A stretch of DNA of 64,000 nucleotides from Triatoma infestans (Eukaryota > Arthropoda > Insecta > Hemiptera > Reduviidae). The stretch lies in contig JAAEAF010002385.1 of NCBI GenBank assembly GCA_011037195.1, positions 1 to 64,000 on the forward strand, read 5' to 3'. A program made the translations under genes and the position numbers. Positions within the stretch are counted from its first letter, which is position 1, and each line of letters opens with the position of its first letter. Below, one piece after another: positions 44,186-54,215 of this stretch. Under the pieces are notes generated by a model. The model saw only the letters and a program-made list of their open reading frames with translations, was not told the origin of the DNA and made no database searches.

Positions 44186-44640
44186 CCCCTTCTGATGGAT
44201 GCATCTCTAATTTCTGCTTCAATCAGGGACCGATAATCTTCCCAATTAGCATTTTTGAGATTCCAACCACCAGCTCTCGGATGCCTACTCCGACTCCCTG
44301 TAGTTGCTCCCAACGCGAAGCTCGTCTCCATTATGATTCCCAAATGATCGGAATCCAGAGGTTCATCTATAATCGCACAACTTAGTTCCGATATCAAGCG
44401 TGGTGAGCATAACGTTAAATCCACTGCTTGTGCCTGAGAACCCGGTCTGGGAAACCGGGTAAATCTTTGTAGTTTACATTCAATACCTGGTTTAAACCAT
44501 GTCTCATATACGATGACCACCTCAATTCCTCTCTCACGCAACAACATTTCCAAACTGTCTCGATTACTTATGTACGACCTTATATTATTTGCAGAATTTT
44601 CATCATTTACGGGAATTTGACCGAGTTGACCTTGCTAAAA
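44182..44640 (-). pseudogene. endonuclease remnant of the I-type element, internally deleted
   Basis: The start reads NRDSLEMLLRERGIEVVIV, then YETWFKPG, which holds the catalytic Glu (normally SETW). It jumps within a few residues to VDLTLCSP and SDHLGI, the last motifs of the AP-like fold. The central Asp/Asn motifs are gone. The frame then enters the start of the RT linker (GGWNLKNANWEDYRSLIEAE) before it stops at 44182-44184. Confidence 0.82.
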
Positions 44641-44698
44641 CCTCCTGCATCTGAAAGATGTTTAAGGGTGTCCTTTTGTTTATCAGTTTTCAATCGGT

Positions 44699-46177
44699 TT
44701 ATAGCCCCTTCATTGGTCTGTCCAATCCTTCCTCCATAGGCTCTACCAGCCCTTCCTCCGTTAGCTCTTTGTGGGCCTTTCCACTCCGAATTACTAGCTC
44801 TGCTTTTGATGCAATTGTCCCAGACTTAACTGAAATTTTTCCTTCCGAAAATTGAGATGTTAATGCTTCCAATGATTTAGTCATTCCATCCCAATCTTTT
44901 CTACTCATTGAATCAATTACTTCAATGAACGCTTCCATGACTGGATGCTTCACAGAACCCAGGGTTTGCCGAATCTCTTTTACTCTGATTACACTTCCTT
45001 TTCTTTCCTCCTCTATGCTGGTGCCAGCCGATTTATCAGTAGGAATAGGCTTTAGATTAAATGATTTTTCCCCCGTTTTGGGCGTCTAAATTTCGAGACC
45101 TGAACCTGTGAGGGACCTGGTAACGCAGGTAACTCTTCCTCAGTGAGCCCCTCAAACCTGTTACTTTTGGCGATTTCCAAAAAGGAGTCTCCAACAAAAG
45201 TTGAGTCATACATTGCTTTTTCCTTAGCTTTTTTATTTTCCCCTATGTATTTTGGGCATTTCGCATCCGTTGCAAGGTGATTCTCATGCCAGTTAATGAA
45301 TTCTCTATTTTCTTCATATTACACTGATCTGCGTGGTGCAGCCCCGTGCATTTACTGCACCTTTTCTGCCCTCTACACTAGATCCTTGAATGTCCATATC
45401 GGAGACAATTCATACATGGTCTCCTATGAGATACATAAGGCTCTACTCTGAACTCGCCCCATGCAAAGTGACATGCCTCGGAAGTTTCTGACTATCTAAA
45501 GTCAAGAAACAAGTTTCAAGAGGCCTATTTTCGGTTCTTTTATATACCCTTTCTACCTTTATCACCGAAATTTCACTTCGAAGGTGGTGCAGAATTTCCT
45601 CCTCTGGAAAGGATACTTCCATTCCTCTAATGACGCCCTTCGAATAGATACGATATTCTGGGGCATAAGCTCTCAAGTTTCGCTTTTCCAAACCCCTGTG
45701 GTTAATTAAATAGTTAGCCGCTTCAGGTTTTTCTGTGATAATTTTCATTCGGTTTTTCCCCACAGCTCTGATATCCACTGTATCATTTAAATAGCTGTTG
45801 TCTTCTTTATATATCCATTTACCGAATGTAACTCGATGGATATTGCCCACATTACCGTCCCGACCTTCTACGTGTAGAATGAAGGGACCTTTGTCCTTAG
45901 GCTTATAGAAACCAGTCGAGTTCACACCACCGGTTTTCATAGATACTTCATTGCTAATTTTATTATTATCACTGTTATTAATAGTATCCTGAATATTCGC
46001 TATCCTATCCTTGCTTTTCACCACTTTTGCCGCGCGCATATTCAGACCCGTATTCTCACGAGTCAGCCATCGCTTGTGGCCTTTCCCGGATTTATCATCA
46101 TCTTCGGAATACTTATCTTTTATGTCAGCCGGTGGTCCTCTATCATGAGGTACGCCTCCATTGCGCTCTTCCATCAC
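44699..46177 (-). pseudogene. ORF1 (gag-like RNA-binding protein) of the I-type element
   Basis: The main frame (45443-46177, 244 codons) starts with an ATG at 46175-46177. It has a charged N terminus, then a domain with GPFILHVEG, FGKWIYK and KNRMKIITEKPEAANYLI that resembles the RNA-binding fold of I-clade ORF1 proteins. Downstream, in another frame at about 45330-45425, are two zinc knuckles, CMNCLRYGHSRI*C and CSKCTGLHHADQC. The star is an in-frame TAG. The last frame (44699-44953) would be the C terminus. A frameshift near 45443 and the TAG make ORF1 inactive. Confidence 0.8.
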
Positions 46178-46540
46178 TACTTCTGATGTGTTGTGTTGTT
46201 CTGTTTTCTTCTTTTTTTTTTATTTATTTTCCCCAATAATCTAAAATTTTCTTCTCTATCCGTTCTTTACCCCCCCTACCAGCACAACCTTACTAAAATT
46301 ATTAATTACTATTTCTTTAAACCCCACAAAATTCCAATTTTTTGGGATCCCTCTTATTATACTATTTTAACTTGCTACTCTAGAAACGCGAATTTGACCT
46401 ACGTTGTATATACACTTTCATGAGTACATTCAAAAAAAGGAAACATCTTTATTATGAATATGTATAGACAAAAAAAGTGGTACAGTTAGTTTTTCCATTA
46501 ATAAATAGCATTCATTGCATCAATCTATTTTTAATAGAAT
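46178..46540. other. junction between the I-type element and the Tc1 relic
   Basis: It is T-rich on the left (probable 5' UTR or flank of the I-type element). A possible Tc1 terminal region starts near 46425 (ACATTCAAAAAAAGGAAACA). I could not find the matching terminal repeat on the far side. Confidence 0.35.
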
Positions 46541-47450
46541 TCAAGTTTCTAATGGCATTAGATTTGGAATGGTCTTTTGTCGATCGGCATCCCATATTTC
46601 TTGTAGGGCAATGCGGAGCTGTTGTATAGTAGTTGGAGGCTGACCACAAGTTCTAACATGCCTCTTGAGCATGTCCCATAGCTGTACTATAGGATTCACT
46701 TCCGGAGACCGTGCAGGCCAAACAATCATATTTATGCCGACTTGCACCAAGAAGCGGTTGACATCCCTACCTGTGTGGGGTCTGACGTTATCATGAAATT
46801 GTCGTGATAAATGGAGCAAACGTTATGATTGCCTCTATAAGAACTTCAACCGCTAGCAGCGGTCATTGCGCCATTTTCAACAACTAACTCGGCGCGGGCT
46901 TCCAAACTTATCTCACCCTACATGATAATTAACTGTCGCCGAAAAGAAGCATTTCCGCTTTGAATGAAGCACTCCCCCTGCCTTCTCCCCCCACAAATTC
47001 GACCATCTAAAGAGTACAGACCAAATCGCGATTCAGATGTGAAGAGAACAGCCCCCCCCCCCCATTGTTCTAAAGTCCACAAAGGAGAGGCCGATTGGCA
47101 AAAGCTAATCTGCTTATACGATGTTTCCGGATAAGTACTGGCCCTGAAGTTGTCTCCTAGCCATCAGATCTACTTCTCGTAATTGTCTTCGAACAGTTTC
47201 AGAGCTCACAGTGGCACCCCGAACTTGTAATAAGTTATTGCTGTGCTCTTTAAGAAACCGATTGCATAGAACTGAGAGCAATCTGAGGGTCCTGATCTGT
47301 TGTGACCATCTTTAGAACACTTTCAGGAATCGACCGTATTTCCCAGTTTGCCTAAAATGTGATTGCTCGACCGACCGCAGAACGTGATAGAACTAGACAT
47401 TCTGTCACATATCGTCCTCTATATCCTTCCTCGGCGACTGCTCTGATAGA
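46541..47450 (-). pseudogene. Tc1-type DD34E transposase relic
   Basis: It would encode the cut-and-paste transposase of a Tc1 element. The open part (46541-46819) has HDNVRPHTGR, 34 residues later the NPI-x-LW motif, then the C-terminal helix region. The second Asp (in HDN) is kept, but the last acidic residue is Val (NPIVQLW) where Glu is expected. Upstream in broken frames are FTSESRFGLYS (expected Asp is Ser) and, near 47150-47220, GATVSSETVRRQLREVDL from the DNA-binding region. Two of three catalytic residues are replaced and stops and frameshifts occur, so it is dead. Confidence 0.85.
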
Positions 47451-47897
47451 TCCTCAAAAGAAATTACCATTTATCTGTTAATAATAAGTAAATGAAGTAA
47501 TTAAACGATAAAGTTAAAAATAATGTGGAATTAAAAAAAAAAAAAACAAAAACAAATCATTACTTACGATGCCTGTCCCAGACCACTAAACCACATTAAA
47601 TGAATTTCTACTATTTTCAATTTTAAGAAAGTTAGGAATTTTTGTGATTACAGTATTGTAGATAATATTTAAACATAGTTCAAACAGTGTAATAAATATT
47701 ATAAATATAAATATAACAAAGTTAATACAAAATACAGAGTTACTGTGGTTTATATAGAAAACTATGTGTCCCATTTTTTTTGTGGCTGAGATATCTGCTA
47801 CTCCCAAATGCAGCTACAACTGCACCGTCCTCCATTTCCCGTCCTCCATTTCTCTACTCAAGCAAAATAAATATCATATTTGAATTTCTCGTGCGAC

Positions 47898-47932
<35 letters not shown>

Positions 47933-48814
47933 AAATATATATATATATTTATATATATACTTCATTAACAGTCTGTACTGTATGTATATTTGATGTACTG
48001 ATCTGAGATGAACGGGTCCTAAAAGACGACTCCCTAAATTTATCTACAGATATACAGACAAAATATCTAATTTTTATTTTTACGACCAACTTCCCCGCCC
48101 TCCCAGTTTGCATAACAATCTTGTGTTTACATAAATCTTCTTATTTACTTCATTTGGAGAAAATATATTATTTGTACCCCCAAAAAAACTATAGATTTAC
48201 ACTTTGGAAAGGTAGTAAATCTTTAGGTTGGATAAAGGGCTCTAGTTAACGTTTCCCAGAAAATCTTTCACGTTGTCAGGATCAATTTATTTCTCTCTCT
48301 GTTTTCCTTTTTTTTTCTTTTTTTTTTTTTGTACTTTCCATTTTTACTTTTTCAAAAAATTCCAAAATAAACTTTATTTATAATGGAGTTCGTTTAAGTA
48401 ACATCTCAGGTATCAAAATACATCTTAACTTCGTTGTTGAACATTACTTGCCTCTATTTTTAGAATATGTTTTATCTTTTTGGAGTCTGTACGGAATATA
48501 TCACCATATTTGAATCATATGTCTTCTTTTAGACACATCTAATCGCTAACCGCTCTCCCAACCTCCCATTCTCTCTGTTACCCCGAGAGGCCTCTCACCC
48601 CGTTCAGAAAAAAAGTTGATGGTTGTAAATTATAAACTCTCTCTCACATATACATACATTCATTACATGAGGCAGACAACTGTTGAAATAAAAATAAAAG
48701 AAAAGTAGGGATAAAAATTTAGGGTTTGCTCCCACAACAAATAACATGGGATTTTAGCTTTAGGGGATAATGGGAATAACTAATGTGAACCATGTGGATT
48801 TTTCTTCTCTTTAT
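47451..48814. other. AT-rich stretch with microsatellites
   Basis: CA (about 47897-47931) and TA (47935-47958) microsatellites and a T-rich run near 48300-48335 are present. No supported gene is seen. Confidence 0.5.
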
Positions 48815-49560
48815 TCTGGTGTGAAACAATCACACCACTTTCTCTTACTACAATTAATACAATTTAATTGACAAATTTCATTAATACTTTTAATGTTTAC
48901 AAACGTAAGAGAGAAATAATCATTTAAAAACCTAGTGTAAAACACTCACACGACTTCATTCTACTTCAATTAATAAAATTAATTAAAACAAAATACAATT
49001 TTTACTAACGTTTAGATGGGCTGGCCATAAAAATGGTGTAGGTATTATACCTATATACCTGAATGGACACGTTGGGCGACCTCTGTTTCAACCCCATGCA
49101 CCCGTCAATTTAAATCTAAACATAATGGAGAGGCCCTCGAAATCCTCGAAAATCTACTTTATTACGAAAAATGTTGCAAATAAGTGATAGTTTTAAATAT
49201 GTGCAGATAGCATTCCAAGTTTAAAGAATCGCTTATATTGTTAAGAATCGTTACCCTAACAATGCTTCTTATGTTGTATATTATATAGTCAGAGGAACCA
49301 TAGCTTTATCTGAAGTGGTACTTTAGTGGAAAGCTTAACACTATTGTGCCCCCCCCACAACCACCAAAAACTAAATTTTTTTTGGAAAATATTTCAAATA
49401 AAAGCGGCAGTATTTATGTATGATGTTAAAAAAAAAAAAAAAAAAATCGTTGGAGCCGTTTTTGAGAACATCGCAAAAAAATACCGAAAAATTCCTCGGT
49501 AAAGTGTACTTCCGGTTTAACGGATTTTGCCCAAAATCGTCGTGTCAAAAAACATACTCT
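48815..49560 (-). repeat. family C, second subtype, with duplicated right end
   Basis: Two right ends occur in tandem on the minus strand. The first is at 48818-48860 (TCTGGTGTGAAACAATCACA) and the second at 48936-48960 (CTAGTGTAAAACACTCACAC). A block with AGATGGGCTGGCC is shared with 12335 and 51876. Then come the C run near 49352, AAATCGTTGGAGCCGTTTTT, GTACTTCCGGTTTAACGG and CAAAATCGTCGTGTC. The left part is truncated. Confidence 0.78.
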
Positions 49561-50237
49561 TTTAGACGTTTATAAACATAACAATTTTAAAAGAGAATTC
49601 TTAAAATTATCTTACCTTCTAGTAAGATAAGGTCGTGTGAATATTTCACACCACATTCTTTTTGGTTCCAGGACGAAAAGAGAAGACAATGGACCACGAT
49701 CTATCCAGATGTGTATAATAACTTAATATTCAAACATTTTTCTGATGTTCATTTTTGTTTTATTATTATTCGAAACACAAATACACCGCCATTATAGTTG
49801 TTCATTCACCGCCAATTATTATTCATATTTGTAAAATAGAAAAATCGAAAATGAGGAAAACTAGTATGAAATATAACGATTCACAACCACATAAGCACTG
49901 TATTTCCTGCCTAATAAGGAAATAGTAATGTTCGTTCAACAAAATAGAGATATTCTATTTCATTTCTCGTATCATATAACGGTTGGTAACATTGTTTACT
50001 AAATACACATCAACTCTATTCCTCTCTCTCGCAACTCGTTTTATTAATACGTTACATGTAACCTAGCAGATAATAAATATGTATATTGTTCCCTAAAGCG
50101 TTGCAAAAATATTTAAATTAAAATTTCATAAATGTAATATGCAAATTTTGCCCAGAATAAAAACTAAAATTAATCAGTAACCAGACATAGTACTTTTCAA
50201 TTCCATCCATAATATAGACCAACCGCTCGCAATCTTT
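49561..50237. other. unassigned, with an isolated family C right end
   Basis: AAGATAAGGTCGTGTGAATA and TTTCACACCA at 49623-49655 are a plus-strand family C right end. The remainder has no recognised feature. Confidence 0.45.
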
Positions 50238-50460
50238 TTTTATTTTCTCTTATTGATTTCTAGTAAGAGGAAGTATGCAAGTCTGTCAAATATTCAAAGA
50301 TGAGTACTTCCCGGAAATTGCTGTTTTAACAAGTTATGGAAATACAAGATTTCGGTCAAAATCTGGATGAGCAGACTTAACTCAATAATTTGTTTTTTTT
50401 TACTTTCTTAAAAATGAGTCCAATGATTTTCTTTAAACTCGTATTATTATTGTTGTAATA
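50238..50460 (+). repeat. family C, left part, internally deleted
   Basis: TTTTCTCTTATTGATTTCTA and GTAAGAGGAAGTATGCAAG form the left end. The sequence then jumps to TTTCGGTCAAAATCTGGATG and TCCAATGATTTTCTTTAAAC. It ends at a TTA/ATT repeat beside SINE B copy 4. Confidence 0.7.
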
Positions 50461-50485
50461 ATAATAATTAGCCCTCGTATTATTA

Positions 50486-50605
50486 TTTTTTAATTTAACG
50501 CGCGTCAATATCAATGGTCAGTGGCGCCCGGAGCCTTCGCAGTACATCATCGAACAGTGCGCTGTAGAGGTTCCTAGGAACAGAAAATCTAAAGGCAGCA
50601 ATGCG
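50486..50605 (-). mobile_element. SINE family B, copy 4, head replaced
   Basis: The 3' tail and body (TTTTAATTTAACGCGCGTCA, GGCGCCCGGAGCCTTCGCAG, GAGGTTCCTAGGAACAG) are present on the minus strand. Where the tRNA-like head should follow, the sequence turns into a plus-strand GCGGAGGTCC and a GC-rich tandem repeat (50604-50680). Confidence 0.75.
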
Positions 50606-50680
50606 GAGGTCCGGGGGGCGAGGAGGTCACGGGGGCGAGGAGGTCCCGGGAGCGCGGAGGTCCGAGGCCCCGGGGAAGAA
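50604..50680 (+). repeat. GC-rich 17-bp tandem repeat, four units
   Basis: Units like AGGTCCCGGGGGCGAGG repeat four times at a 17-base spacing. The unit resembles the T-arm side of the SINE B head (GCGGAGGTCCCGATTCCAG in copy 2), which suggests amplification of a head fragment in inverse orientation. Confidence 0.75.
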
Positions 50681-50689
50681 GATCACTTC

Positions 50690-51045
50690 CCTTATTATTA
50701 TTATTATTTTATATTCTCAGCTTTTTCTGCTGGTATTTTGGGTGAGGTACGGGTTCAAACCAAGCACTCTTACCTGTTCAACCTAAAAACTTGCTCACAA
50801 TCATGCAAGAGCTTAAGAAGACAACTTTGCATCTGGGGATATAAATCTCTTGTCTTAGCCCTAACGTCTTAATGCTATCATAGGGATTGCGGAAATGTCC
50901 CAGTTACTGAGAAAACTATAGGCACAATATAAACTTTTTCTAATTTTCCATTTATTGGTAATTTCCTCTTTTAAGTCTTGGTATTTGCGCAACTTTTCAC
51001 TCAGACAACCTTGAATGTTGTGATCACCAGAAATGGCAATATCTT
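50690..51045 (-). pseudogene. 3' end of a non-LTR retrotransposon ORF, truncated
   Basis: The minus strand reads ISGDHNIQGCLSEKLRKYQD, then LKEEITNKWKIRKSLY, FLSNWDISAIPMIALRR and later SSCMIVSKFLG. This is like a C-terminal region common to a group of LINE-type polyproteins (DHN...KY.DL..EI...W). A TAA/AAT tail follows (seen as TTATTATTATT at 50692-50705). The RT itself is missing, clade unassigned. Stops and a frame change near 50880 make it a relic. Confidence 0.55.
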
Positions 51046-51049
51046 ATCA

Positions 51050-51775
51050 TTAATATATTCGTCTGTGGGGATGGACCAAACCTATGCTATCCATAGTCCC
51101 TCTGGGCCCACAGCTACCTCAAAGTAAACCAACAACATTCCGATTCTTGAATAAAAATCCAGACCCGGATTTATAATGTACCTAACATTCGCATCAGTCC
51201 AAACAAATCGGATCATAATCTTAAAAGAAAACCTTTCCAAAGATTTTTTTTTAATTTAAGGCGCGTCAACATCTCTGGTCATTGATGCCCGGAGTCTTCT
51301 CAGTGCACTGCCGGCCTCCGGACAGTGTTCTTTCGCGACAGACAACACTGTCCATCATCGAGCAGTGAGCTGTAGTGGCTGTTAGGAAGAAAAAATGTAT
51401 GTGTAGCTCTGGACTAGAACCCGGGGCCTCCACGTGGAGGCTAACGCGCTAACCACTGAGCTAATCCCCTCCCAAAGATATCCTGTTCCGAACCTGATTT
51501 TATCACAACCTGAACAATCTGACATAAGGTGGGTGTTTCTTCCTCCGTCTAGCAACTCTGGCATGAGCTCTATTACATAGAGGTACGGCTTAAATCACAA
51601 TGCCCAATAAGGGATTTAACCAGATGCGTGAGAGAGGTCCGTAAAAAGGCACCGCAACATCTTAGTAATAGCCCTGCCCAGACCTCAATGAGCATCTTAG
51701 ACTGCCGACAACCTAATGAGCAGGGATGAATGCTGTGAAGCTGTCCAGGTATGGAAGCTTAACAGACTTGTGTAA
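51050..51775 (-). mobile_element. 5'-truncated second copy of the LOA-like family
   Basis: The minus strand matches the 3' end of the element at 4090-9111. It shows GGTTGTCGGCAGTCTAAGAT, TTACGGACCTCTCTCACGCA and ATCTGGTTAAATCCCTTATT, then GGAGGAAGAAACACCC. After the SINE B insertion come TCCGATTTGTTTGGACTGAT and CAGAGGGACTATGGATAGCA. The frame near 51490-51564 reads HLMSDCSGCDKIRF and supplies the CCHC cysteine that is out of frame in the long copy. Confidence 0.85.
51245..51471 (-). mobile_element. SINE family B, copy 5, complete (227 bp)
   Basis: The 8-bp TSD CCAAAGAT lies at 51237-51244 and 51472-51479. The head on the minus strand has TTAGCTCAGTGGTTAGCGCG and GGTTCTAGTCC. The body is full and the 3' end has a poly(A)-like tail (T run at 51245-51252). 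It is the best reference copy of the family and sits inside the LOA-like copy. Confidence 0.93.
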
Positions 51776-52494
51776 CAATCATATATGTAGGTTTAAATGT
51801 AAACTACTGCTACAAGATCTTGAGACAGAAAGCGGCTACAATGTCCATTCTGATATGACTCCTCTAACATTATTTATGGCCCTGGCCATCTAAACGTAAT
51901 TGTAATTTTGATAAAAAGTATTTAATTGGAGTATTTGTTTGTATTAATTGGAGAAGGTCGTGTGACAGTTTCACACCAGTTTTTTGAAACATTTTACTGG
52001 AACAATTGATTTTACGGCAGTCCTAATTGGAGCTGTGAGCTGGGATTAAAATTCGAAGCCTAGCTTAAGGTCTTGTAATAGAGGAAGCTTTAACGTAAAC
52101 ATATAATCCTCTTTGATGCTTAATTTTGTTGGATTTCTGGGTCAGTCAGGATTGCAATAAAAGTTAAATTTTCTCTCACTGCTAGTAAGAGGAAATATTG
52201 TAACCGTGTCAAATTTTCGATATCGAGGTTTCACCAGAAATATCCGTTTTGAAGTCCCCTGAGTCTAAAAAAGTGGTTTTAGCAAATGGTCTGTGTGTGT
52301 GTGTGTGTGTTTGTATGTATGAATGTGAACAAAACGAAAAATCGGAGAAAGTTCATTACATTTTTTGAGTCATTCATTGATAAAACACTTGACATTTGCA
52401 ACTTTAAACCACTCTATGTTATAAAAACGCACTTCTTTAATTTTTCTGTAATTCTTCTGAAATTTTTAATCATACATAATTTTATTTAATATAT
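51776..52494 (+). repeat. family C pieces: right end and a truncated left part
   Basis: At about 51876-51985: TGGCCATCTAAACGTAATTG, GAGAAGGTCGTGTGACAGTT and TCACACCAG form a right end. At 52166-52360: TTCTCTCACTGCTAGTAAGA, TTTCGATATCGAGGTTTCAC and a GT microsatellite near 52291 form a left part, which stops after ACAAAACGAAAAATCGG. The AT-rich DNA up to 52490 is unassigned. Confidence 0.75.
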
Positions 52495-52747
52495 TGTAAC
52501 GTTTTTCTTTCTAAACTAGCTACTACAACAGTTATAAGTGGGTTCGTATAGATAAAATACTCTAAACGTCAAAAAGAAAACACCAATTTATTGTTATACA
52601 CAATAAATTACAAAATACAACACTTAATAATAATTACTTCACAGTTTAAACCACAAAAGTTCACTTTGTTCACTTTTTATACACTTTTCACAAACTAGTG
52701 ACTTCGTTCGTAACTGGAAAAACTCTCTCAACTCTCTGCGGTCCCAC

Positions 52748-52755
52748 TATTTATA
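52748..52755 (-). promoter_or_regulatory. TATA box of the solo LTR
   Basis: TATAAATA on the minus strand, with CGG upstream and a GGGACCGC leader downstream. The position within the LTR fits the U3/R boundary. Confidence 0.7.
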
Positions 52756-52763
52756 CCGGTGGG

Positions 52764-52776
52764 GAATCTTCTAGAA
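52764..52776 (-). promoter_or_regulatory. heat-shock-element-like TTC-GAA array upstream of the LTR TATA box
   Basis: TTC, GAA and TTC triplets occur with exact 2-base gaps (TTCTAGAAGATTC on the minus strand), 8 bases upstream of the TATA box. Three alternating units in phase is the minimal form of a heat-shock factor site. Function is inference. Confidence 0.45.
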
Positions 52777-53299
52777 CTTCCTCGATTCCTCTAGAGAGAA
52801 CTAGAGCGCCGCCAGCGTTCCCAGCGGCCACTAGGAGAACCTTAGGTGCCACTGCCTTCTCTCTTAGATGGCACCACTGGCTGCGTTACAATATTAATTT
52901 TTTCTGTTAAATTATTTTAGTACTTGAACAGCGTTTTGTTTATTTTGTACAGCGCACTCTAAAAAGAATCGAAAGAGTTGTTTGTGCTTGGTTCTGCTGG
53001 GCTGGAAATCATCAGAGATATTTTCCGTGATAGCCTGCTTCTTTTTGTGGTCACGGAACGGTTTCGGACGTTCGCGAATCATCAGGATGTTTTGTCAAAA
53101 CAGTGTGATAACACAGAAATGGACACAGCAAATTCAGTTTACACACTGTTGAAAGAGTGTTTATTAAAATACGGAAATCTGCGCGAGAGCTCATTGAATC
53201 GAAATCTAGTTTCGCTCAGCAACATAAAAAAAGTATTTGATATAATTATTAAAGCAAATAAACAAATAAATTATAGAAAGTAAAAGCGTTATATATTTT

Positions 53300-53556
53300 C
53301 AGAGACATTTTCCGTGATAGCCTGCTTCATTTTGTGGTCATCGACCGGTTTCGGGCGTTCGCCCATTTTCAGACAGTGTGACAACACAGACTTACACAGA
53401 GCAAATCAGTTTACACACTCGTGTGAGTGAGAAAGAGAGAGAGCATCCTGAAGATGGGCGAACGCTCGAAACCGGTCGATGACCATAAAATGAAGCAGGC
53501 TACCACGGAAAATGTCTCTGATGCTTTCCAGCTCTGCGGAACCAACCACCACAATA
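53300..53556 (+). mobile_element. family E element 2, short (257 bp)
   Basis: The 12-bp TSD GTTATATATTTT lies at 53288-53299 and 53557-53568. The left end is CAGAGACATTTTCCGTG as in element 1. The right arm ends TGTCTCTG at 53520, then a 36-base tail runs to 53556. The arms meet almost directly. The left arm lacks the CATCCTGAAG part of the hammerhead-like motif. The right arm keeps the whole motif (53444-53481). Confidence 0.85.
53444..53481 (+). ncRNA. hammerhead-ribozyme-like motif in family E element 2
   Basis: CATC, CTGAAGA, T, GGGC-GAAC-GCTC, GAAA, CCGG, TC, GATG occur in the same order as at 17508-17545. Stem II has one G-T wobble in place of a G-C pair, so pairing is kept. Confidence 0.45.
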
Positions 53557-54215
53557 GTTATATATTTTATCAATTTTCTTCGTCCCAGTAGTATATACGG
53601 CAAAATAGAAATAAATAAAATACTAAATGGCGTTGGATTTTGTATTTCCGCCTTATTCTCTTTTGCCTATTTTTTGAACAATGGAATGAAAAATCTGAGT
53701 TTTTTCTTTATAGCTCACTATAAATAAGAAAAACAGTAAATATTATGTTAAAATAACTTGATTTTTGGATTTGTTCATAAAAGATTTTTATTGCACAATT
53801 CCATAATTTATAAAATACCTACGAAGGGAAAATTAGTAAAAAATTCTAAACTAGATTTTTCATAGAAATAAGTAGCTATAAATAAGTAACCAATAATAAT
53901 GAAGAAGTGAAGTGTCATTTGTGGGCGTATAATTTAGACCAATCAGAAATTTAGAATGATTATGTTGACCACGCGCACTGAATACTGAATCAACTAAATT
54001 TGCTATGTGCAAGTCTATGTTAATCACACTGTTTGACAAAAAATATCCTGATTATGGGCGAGCGATCGAAACCAGTCGATGACCACAAAAAGAAGCAGCC
54101 TATCACGGAAAATATCTCTGATGATACTTTATAAATTATCAAATTATGCTATAAAAATTATTTATATAATAATGCAAAAAATCAAGTAATTTCTAACATA
54201 CTATTTACTTTTTAC

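Larger units (their letters stand above)
43352..46177 (-). mobile_element. I-clade non-LTR retrotransposon with RT domain deleted
   Basis: From 5' (46177) to 3' (43352) on the minus strand it carries an ORF1 with a gag-like region and two zinc knuckles, an endonuclease start and end, and an RNase H plus zinc tail. The middle of the endonuclease and the whole reverse transcriptase are missing. The endonuclease frame (44182-44553) runs directly into the RNase H frame (43352-44185) with only a four-base overlap. ORF1, RNase H and the CDCG...H...C tail are typical of the I clade. The ORF2 pieces are fairly intact but ORF1 has a stop and frameshifts. Confidence 0.85.
52495..52890 (-). mobile_element. 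solo LTR (396 bp), Ty3/gypsy-like by TSD size
   Basis: The ends are TGTAACG and CGTTACA (7-bp inverted), flanked by the 4-bp repeat ATAT at 52491-52494 and 52891-52894. On the minus strand there is a promoter-like order: heat-shock-like element, TATAAATA, and an AATAAA signal about 160 bp downstream (complement at 52587-52592). No internal retroelement DNA adjoins it, so it is a solo LTR left by recombination. The 4-bp TSD suggests Ty3/gypsy and not copia or BEL, which usually give 5 bp. Confidence 0.88.
52977..54120 (-). mobile_element. family E element 3, old copy with another E inside
   Basis: The tail (GTTGTTTGTGCTTGGTTCTG and GAAATCAT) is at the left, so the element is in minus orientation. 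Its arms lie at about 53013-53118 and 54013-54119 and are diverged inverted copies (CAGAGATATTTTCCGTGATA against TATCACGGAAAATATCTCTG). The 53119-54012 interior holds family E element 2 (53300-53556) plus AT-rich DNA without a recognised frame. The hammerhead-like motif is degraded in both arms. The left copy keeps CTGATGA and GAAA. No TSD could be found, which fits greater age. Confidence 0.7.
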
